From Spirochaetae bacterium HGW-Spirochaetae-7 (lineage in GTDB: Bacteria; Spirochaetota; Spirochaetia; Treponematales; UBA12059): a stretch of 8,704 nucleotides of DNA. A program made the translations under genes and the position numbers. Location of the stretch: positions 1 to 8,704 of the forward strand of contig PGXR01000134.1 of the NCBI GenBank assembly GCA_002839245.1, written 5' to 3'. Below, one piece after another: positions 6,258-8,704 of the stretch. Each line of letters opens with the position of its first letter. The first letter of the stretch is position 1. The notes below the pieces were generated by a model. That model saw only the letters and a program-made list of their open reading frames with translations. It was not told the origin of the DNA and searched no databases.

Positions 6258-7403
6258 TCAGGCGTCGTCCCGGGGTGCATCGTCGGGTTTTCCCGCGGGC
6301 TTGGGGTCAAGCGGACTCGATGGCGGCTTCCTCCGGCGCCTGCGCCGTGGTCTTTTAGGTTTCTGCTTCGGATCAGGCGCCTTGAAGACGGCCCGAACCG
6401 CTGCTTCCACCTCTATCCGCGGCATCGTAAGGGGCGCAAGAAAGTCCCTGGCCGCATCGATGGCGTTGTGGTACGCGACCTGCACATCCTCCGCGGGCAG
6501 GTCCCGAGCGGCGGCTACCGAATCCCTGATAATGAAGGACAGCAGCGCTCCGAGACACTTGTCTCCGGTGTCCGTCACGTACGCATCGAGTTCTTCGAGC
6601 GACGCCCTCATCGAGGCGGAGTTCGCGCCGCCCGACAGCAATGCCATCTGGACTCCCGGCATGATAGGAGAAAGGAGCCTGAATTTGAGCAACGTGTCTA
6701 TCGTAGCAGCGGCGTGACCCGAGTAGAGGATCTTGGTGGCTTCCTCGCCGAGCCGGCTGACCGAAGCTCCGGCCAGGAGCGGCGCGTGCCGCTTGATGGC
6801 CAGCCTGGTCATGAACGGGATGGAGAATCCCGTGGCAACGGCATACTTCACGGCGCGTATCATCCTGACCGGATCCTCGGCGAAAATCGTCTTGAGCGGA
6901 ATGACCGGCACGATTCGCCTGGAGCGCATGTCCTTGAGGCCGCCGACGTAGTCTACGAGCTTAAGTTCCAACGGGTCGAAGTACAGCGCGTTCATGCTGA
7001 AATCCCGGCGCTTGGCATCCTCGTCGATTGTGCCGTAGGTATTGCCGACGGTTCCGTTGGCGATTGACCTGAAGGTCGACACTTCGTAGATACGTTCACC
7101 GACATAGACGTGCACCAGCCTGAAACGCTTGCCGATCACCCTGCTGCGGTAGAAAAGTTTCTTGATGCGGGGAGGTTCGGCATCGGTGACGATGTCGTAA
7201 TCCTTGGGCTCCCTGCCGAGTATCAAGTCCCTGACGGCACCGCCGACAATGTACGCTGCGTGTCCCGAGTTCCTGAGTCGTTCAATTATCTTTACCGCAT
7301 CGGGGTCGATGGAACGAGGTTCTATGCCGTGTTCACTTGCGGTATAAACAACGGCTTTCTTGACCGGCTTGCCGTCCGGTCCTTTCTGATATCGTACGAG
7401 CAA
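6258..7403 (-). CDS. pcnB: Poly(A) polymerase I (class II nucleotidyltransferase)
   Basis: Adds 3' poly(A) tails to RNA, promoting decay; cytoplasmic, ATP-dependent. A 381-residue protein with the nucleotidyltransferase core: GGAVRDLILG (54-63), catalytic DYD (68-70), RRDFSMNAL (132-140) and EDPVRMIRA (176-184). VIGKRFRLVHV (89-99) matches the signature that separates bacterial poly(A) polymerases from CCA-adding enzymes. The C-terminus has a very basic patch (about 347-359, six Arg in a row) followed by a Pro/Asp-rich tail; E. coli PAP I also ends in a basic RNA-binding tail. The N-terminal extension (RYQKGPDGKPVKKAVVYT onward) looks like spirochaetal PcnB. Start is TTG 7403 behind AGGGG at 5 bases. 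Upstream is a promoter and a leader of about 93 bases. It precedes the DUF4912 gene on the same strand by 65 bases. Confidence 0.94.
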   Translation of the reverse strand: MLVRYQKGPDGKPVKKAVVYTASEHGIEPRSIDPDAVKIIERLRNSGHAAYIVGGAVRDLILGREPKDYDIVTDAEPPRIKKLFYRSRVIGKRFRLVHVYVGERIYEVSTFRSIANGTVGNTYGTIDEDAKRRDFSMNALYFDPLELKLVDYVGGLKDMRSRRIVPVIPLKTIFAEDPVRMIRAVKYAVATGFSIPFMTRLAIKRHAPLLAGASVSRLGEEATKILYSGHAAATIDTLLKFRLLSPIMPGVQMALLSGGANSASMRASLEELDAYVTDTGDKCLGALLSFIIRDSVAAARDLPAEDVQVAYHNAIDAARDFLAPLTMPRIEVEAAVRAVFKAPDPKQKPKRPRRRRRRKPPSSPLDPKPAGKPDDAPRDDA

Positions 7404-7502
7404 AGTGTCCCCTGAAAGTGATGTAGGGATCGAACCGAGGATCGTCCGAGCGGATGGGTCGAAAAGGAGACCGGTTCCGTCTTTCGTTCCAATGGATCAT
7501 TT
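7404..7502 (-). other. pcnB 5' leader region with imperfect direct repeat
   Basis: Gene-free leader between the predicted pcnB transcription start and TTG 7403. It holds an imperfect tandem repeat (GGATCGAACCGA at 7427-7438 and GGATCGTCCGA at 7439-7449, plus-strand reading) and the AGGGG ribosome-binding site near 7409-7413. I recognise no riboswitch class in it. Confidence 0.35.
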
Positions 7503-7533
7503 ACTATACCCCGGCTCTGCCATCGCTGGTCAA
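7503..7533 (-). promoter_or_regulatory. Predicted promoter of pcnB
   Basis: TATAGT (7508-7503, 5 of 6 to TATAAT) with TTGACC (7533-7528, 5 of 6) at a long 19-base spacing. The predicted start near 7496 gives a leader of about 93 bases. The spacing is not ideal, so recognition may depend on an activator or mainly on the -10 box. Confidence 0.5.
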
Positions 7534-7541
7534 GGCCGGGG
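7509..7541. repeat. 7-bp inverted repeat overlapping the pcnB promoter
   Basis: CCCCGGC (7509-7515) and GCCGGGG (7535-7541) are perfect inverted repeats with a 19-base centre. The right copy (plus strand) sits just outside the -35 box and the left copy abuts the -10 box, so a hairpin or a dimeric repressor here would cover the promoter. No T-run follows, so it is not a convincing terminator. Operator function is inference. Confidence 0.4.
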
Positions 7542-7584
7542 GCAGGCAGTTGAGCAAATTCCACTGTTGATCTGACTCTTGAAA

Positions 7585-7610
7585 GATGTCGGCATGTCAG
7601 GAATGACATC
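7585..7610 (-). terminator. Possible weak terminator after the hydrolase gene
   Basis: ATGTCA (7594-7599), a GGAA loop and TGACAT (7604-7609) form a 6-bp hairpin; alternatively GATGTC (7585-7590) pairs with GACATC (7605-7610). Both overlap the hydrolase stop codon and are mutually exclusive. Only a short TTTC follows in the transcript direction, so termination here would be weak. Confidence 0.25.
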
Positions 7611-8529
7611 ACGAACGTGCCGCCAACCAGGCCAGCGTATCGGCGGTCGCCTCGTCGCGGCAGGTGTCGTTGAGTACCTCGTGCCGGCCTCCGGGATACA
7701 GCTTGCTCTCCAGGTCGATCATGCCCAGCGCCCGGTAGCGCTTGAGCAGCCAGTCGAACGAGCCGGTAGCCGCCCCGACTGGATCCATGCTGCCTGCGAT
7801 CATTAATAAGGGCAAGCTCTTGGGGATGGCCGCCATGGTTGCCGGAGCATGCACCCATACGAGCCCCGCGAGCAGGTCCCTGAAGAATCCATACGTGCAG
7901 ACGAAGCCGCAGAAAGGGTCGGCGATGTACTTGTCGACCTCGGCCGTGTCCCTGGAAAGCCAGTCGAAGGTCGTCCGCTCGGGCTTGAAAGCCTTGTTGA
8001 ACGATCCGAAGCTCATCGTATTGAGAAGGGGCGCCTTGACGCGCTGGCCCTTGGCAGCGCAACCGATGGCTGCGACAAGCCTGCCCGCCCTGACCGTCAG
8101 GCCTCCGTCCCCGGCCGTTCCCGACAGCACGCAGCCGGCAAGTTCGGATCCGTACAGGGAGACGTAGCCCTGTGACAGGAACGAGCCCCATGAATGCCCG
8201 AACAGGAACAGCTTCCTGCCGGGATGCTCGGCGGCGATGCGGCGGGAGAGCCCGTGGAGATCCTCGACGACGCGCCTGAAACCGTCGCGGTCCGCCAGCC
8301 AGCCTAATTCTCCCTCGGCCGCCGTCCGGCCGTGGCCGCGGTGATCCGGGGCCCAGACCTCATAGCCCGCGCCGGAAAGCGCGGTCGCGAACCTGGCGTA
8401 GCGGGCGGCGTGTTCTGCCATGCCGTGCGCTACGAGGACGCCCGCCTTGGGCTCTGTCTCAGGGACCCAGTGATGAACATGGATGCTCTTGCCGTCGTCA
8501 GCCAAAAACGAGAACTGGTCTGTCTTCAT
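7609..8529 (-). CDS. Monoacylglycerol-lipase-like alpha/beta hydrolase
   Basis: A 306-residue serine hydrolase of the Hydrolase_4 / monoacylglycerol lipase group; likely hydrolyses lipid esters such as monoacylglycerols or lysophospholipids. The oxyanion segment is VAHGMAEHAARY (33-44), with the typical PDHRGHGRT at 61-69. The nucleophile elbow is GHSWG with Ser113, the acid is Asp249 (AGSMDPVG) and the base is His283 (GGRHEVLN), so the triad is complete. There is no signal peptide, so it is probably cytoplasmic. I chose ATG 8529. An in-frame GTG at 8544 would add five residues (MYTQV), but these overlap the TATACT promoter box and have no ribosome-binding site. The gene is probably monocistronic: it is separated from pcnB by about 205 bases containing a promoter. 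The true substrate cannot be read from sequence. Confidence 0.92.
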   Translation of the reverse strand: MKTDQFSFLADDGKSIHVHHWVPETEPKAGVLVAHGMAEHAARYARFATALSGAGYEVWAPDHRGHGRTAAEGELGWLADRDGFRRVVEDLHGLSRRIAAEHPGRKLFLFGHSWGSFLSQGYVSLYGSELAGCVLSGTAGDGGLTVRAGRLVAAIGCAAKGQRVKAPLLNTMSFGSFNKAFKPERTTFDWLSRDTAEVDKYIADPFCGFVCTYGFFRDLLAGLVWVHAPATMAAIPKSLPLLMIAGSMDPVGAATGSFDWLLKRYRALGMIDLESKLYPGGRHEVLNDTCRDEATADTLAWLAARS

Positions 8530-8564
8530 GACCTGAGTATACACCCGCGCCGTTATTGGCGCAA
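8527..8564 (-). promoter_or_regulatory. Predicted promoter of the hydrolase gene, leaderless geometry
   Basis: TATACT (8541-8536, 5 of 6 to TATAAT) is preceded after 17 bases by TTGCGC (8564-8559, matching only the TTG of the -35 consensus). Six bases separate the -10 box from ATG 8529, so the predicted transcription start is the A of the start codon. Just upstream of ATG there is only AGG at 2 bases, too close for normal ribosome binding. Confidence 0.4.
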
Positions 8565-8683
8565 ACCTGTGGATTCGTTCTGCATCCCGCCGGGAGAATC
8601 ATGTTCCGCTGGGAGGGAAGCTGAGGTTAGTTCGTCGAACCTTGGTTCTCTGCAAGCGCCGGTGTTCGCACGCAGGTAGTAGC
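8565..8683. other. Divergent intergenic region
   Basis: About 120 bases between the hydrolase promoter and the possible plus-strand gene at 8697. It holds an 11-base palindrome, GTTCGTCGAAC (8630-8640), that could be a regulator site. I could not find a good promoter for the plus-strand gene in it. Confidence 0.3.
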
Positions 8684-8696
8684 GGTGGAGGCATCC

Positions 8697-8704
8697 ATGA
8701 ACCC
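8697..8704 (+). CDS. Possible start of a plus-strand gene (first codons only)
   Basis: ATG AAC CC at the right edge is preceded by GGTGGAGG (8684-8691) with a 5-base spacer, a near-ideal Shine-Dalgarno arrangement. Only M-N-P can be read, so no function can be given. It would be divergent from the hydrolase gene. Confidence 0.4.

Noticed and set aside
6144..7067. Plus-strand open frame of about 307 codons antisense to pcnB and the DUF4912 start
   Set aside because: Arg-rich, no domain recognised, and pcnB on the other strand has intact catalytic motifs throughout.
7425..7445. tRNA T-loop-like string (GGTTCGATCC on the minus strand) upstream of pcnB
   Set aside because: Only two base pairs of a T-stem form, and there is no acceptor stem, anticodon arm or D-arm around it.
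7333..7500. Minus-strand 55-codon frame starting 2 bases after the pcnB -10 box
   Set aside because: The predicted transcript would start downstream of its ATG, it has no ribosome-binding site, and it overlaps pcnB in another frame.
8630..8640. GTTCGTCGAAC palindrome as a LexA box
   Set aside because: LexA boxes of the GAAC-N4-GTTC type have the half-sites in the opposite orientation; no regulator can be assigned from one site.

Overview
The window looks like a piece of a spirochaete genome, or a contig that is mostly spirochaete, with a different block joined at its left end. The main evidence for a spirochaete is a TTG-started poly(A) polymerase with the spirochaetal N-terminus and PAP signature, followed by DUF4912 and GH57/DUF1957 genes. 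A loose lipobox on the M16 protein agrees. G+C varies: hand counts of single 60-base lines gave about 43-55% in the first 900 bases, about 65-72% in the M16 genes and about 53% in parts of pcnB. Composition alone therefore does not settle the origin of each part.

Layout. (1) Bases 1 to about 1240, minus strand: a V4R-domain protein followed, with a 1-base TGATG overlap, by a soluble sensor histidine kinase that runs off the left edge. (2) About 1240: an abrupt join. The V4R reading frame (minus) meets an M16 peptidase reading frame (plus) that has lost its start codon and whole N-terminal half. (3) 1237-3383, plus strand: the C-terminal half of an M16 peptidase, then a complete M16-family lipoprotein without the HxxEH zinc site. 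(4) 3413-7403, minus strand, convergent with the M16 genes: pcnB, a DUF4912 protein, a GH57 protein whose catalytic nucleophile Glu reads as Gln, and a YbaK-type deacylase. The last three are packed with gaps of about a dozen bases. (5) 7609-8529, minus strand: a monoacylglycerol-lipase-like hydrolase. (6) At 8697 a plus-strand gene may begin behind a good Shine-Dalgarno sequence.

How the genes may work together. DUF4912 and GH57/DUF1957 are commonly neighbours and point to alpha-glucan (glycogen) handling, but here the glucan enzyme looks catalytically altered. PcnB acts in RNA 3'-end processing and YbaK in editing mischarged tRNA; both may simply share the transcription unit. The M16 pair would normally be one zinc-active and one inactive chain. 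Here the inactive chain is intact and the putative active chain is broken at the join.

Regulation visible in sequence: a TATAGT promoter with a 7-bp inverted repeat upstream of pcnB, and two promoters (DUF4912 and hydrolase genes) whose predicted transcription start coincides with the start codon, implying leaderless mRNAs. I saw no CRISPR array, transposase, RNA gene or recognisable defence system.
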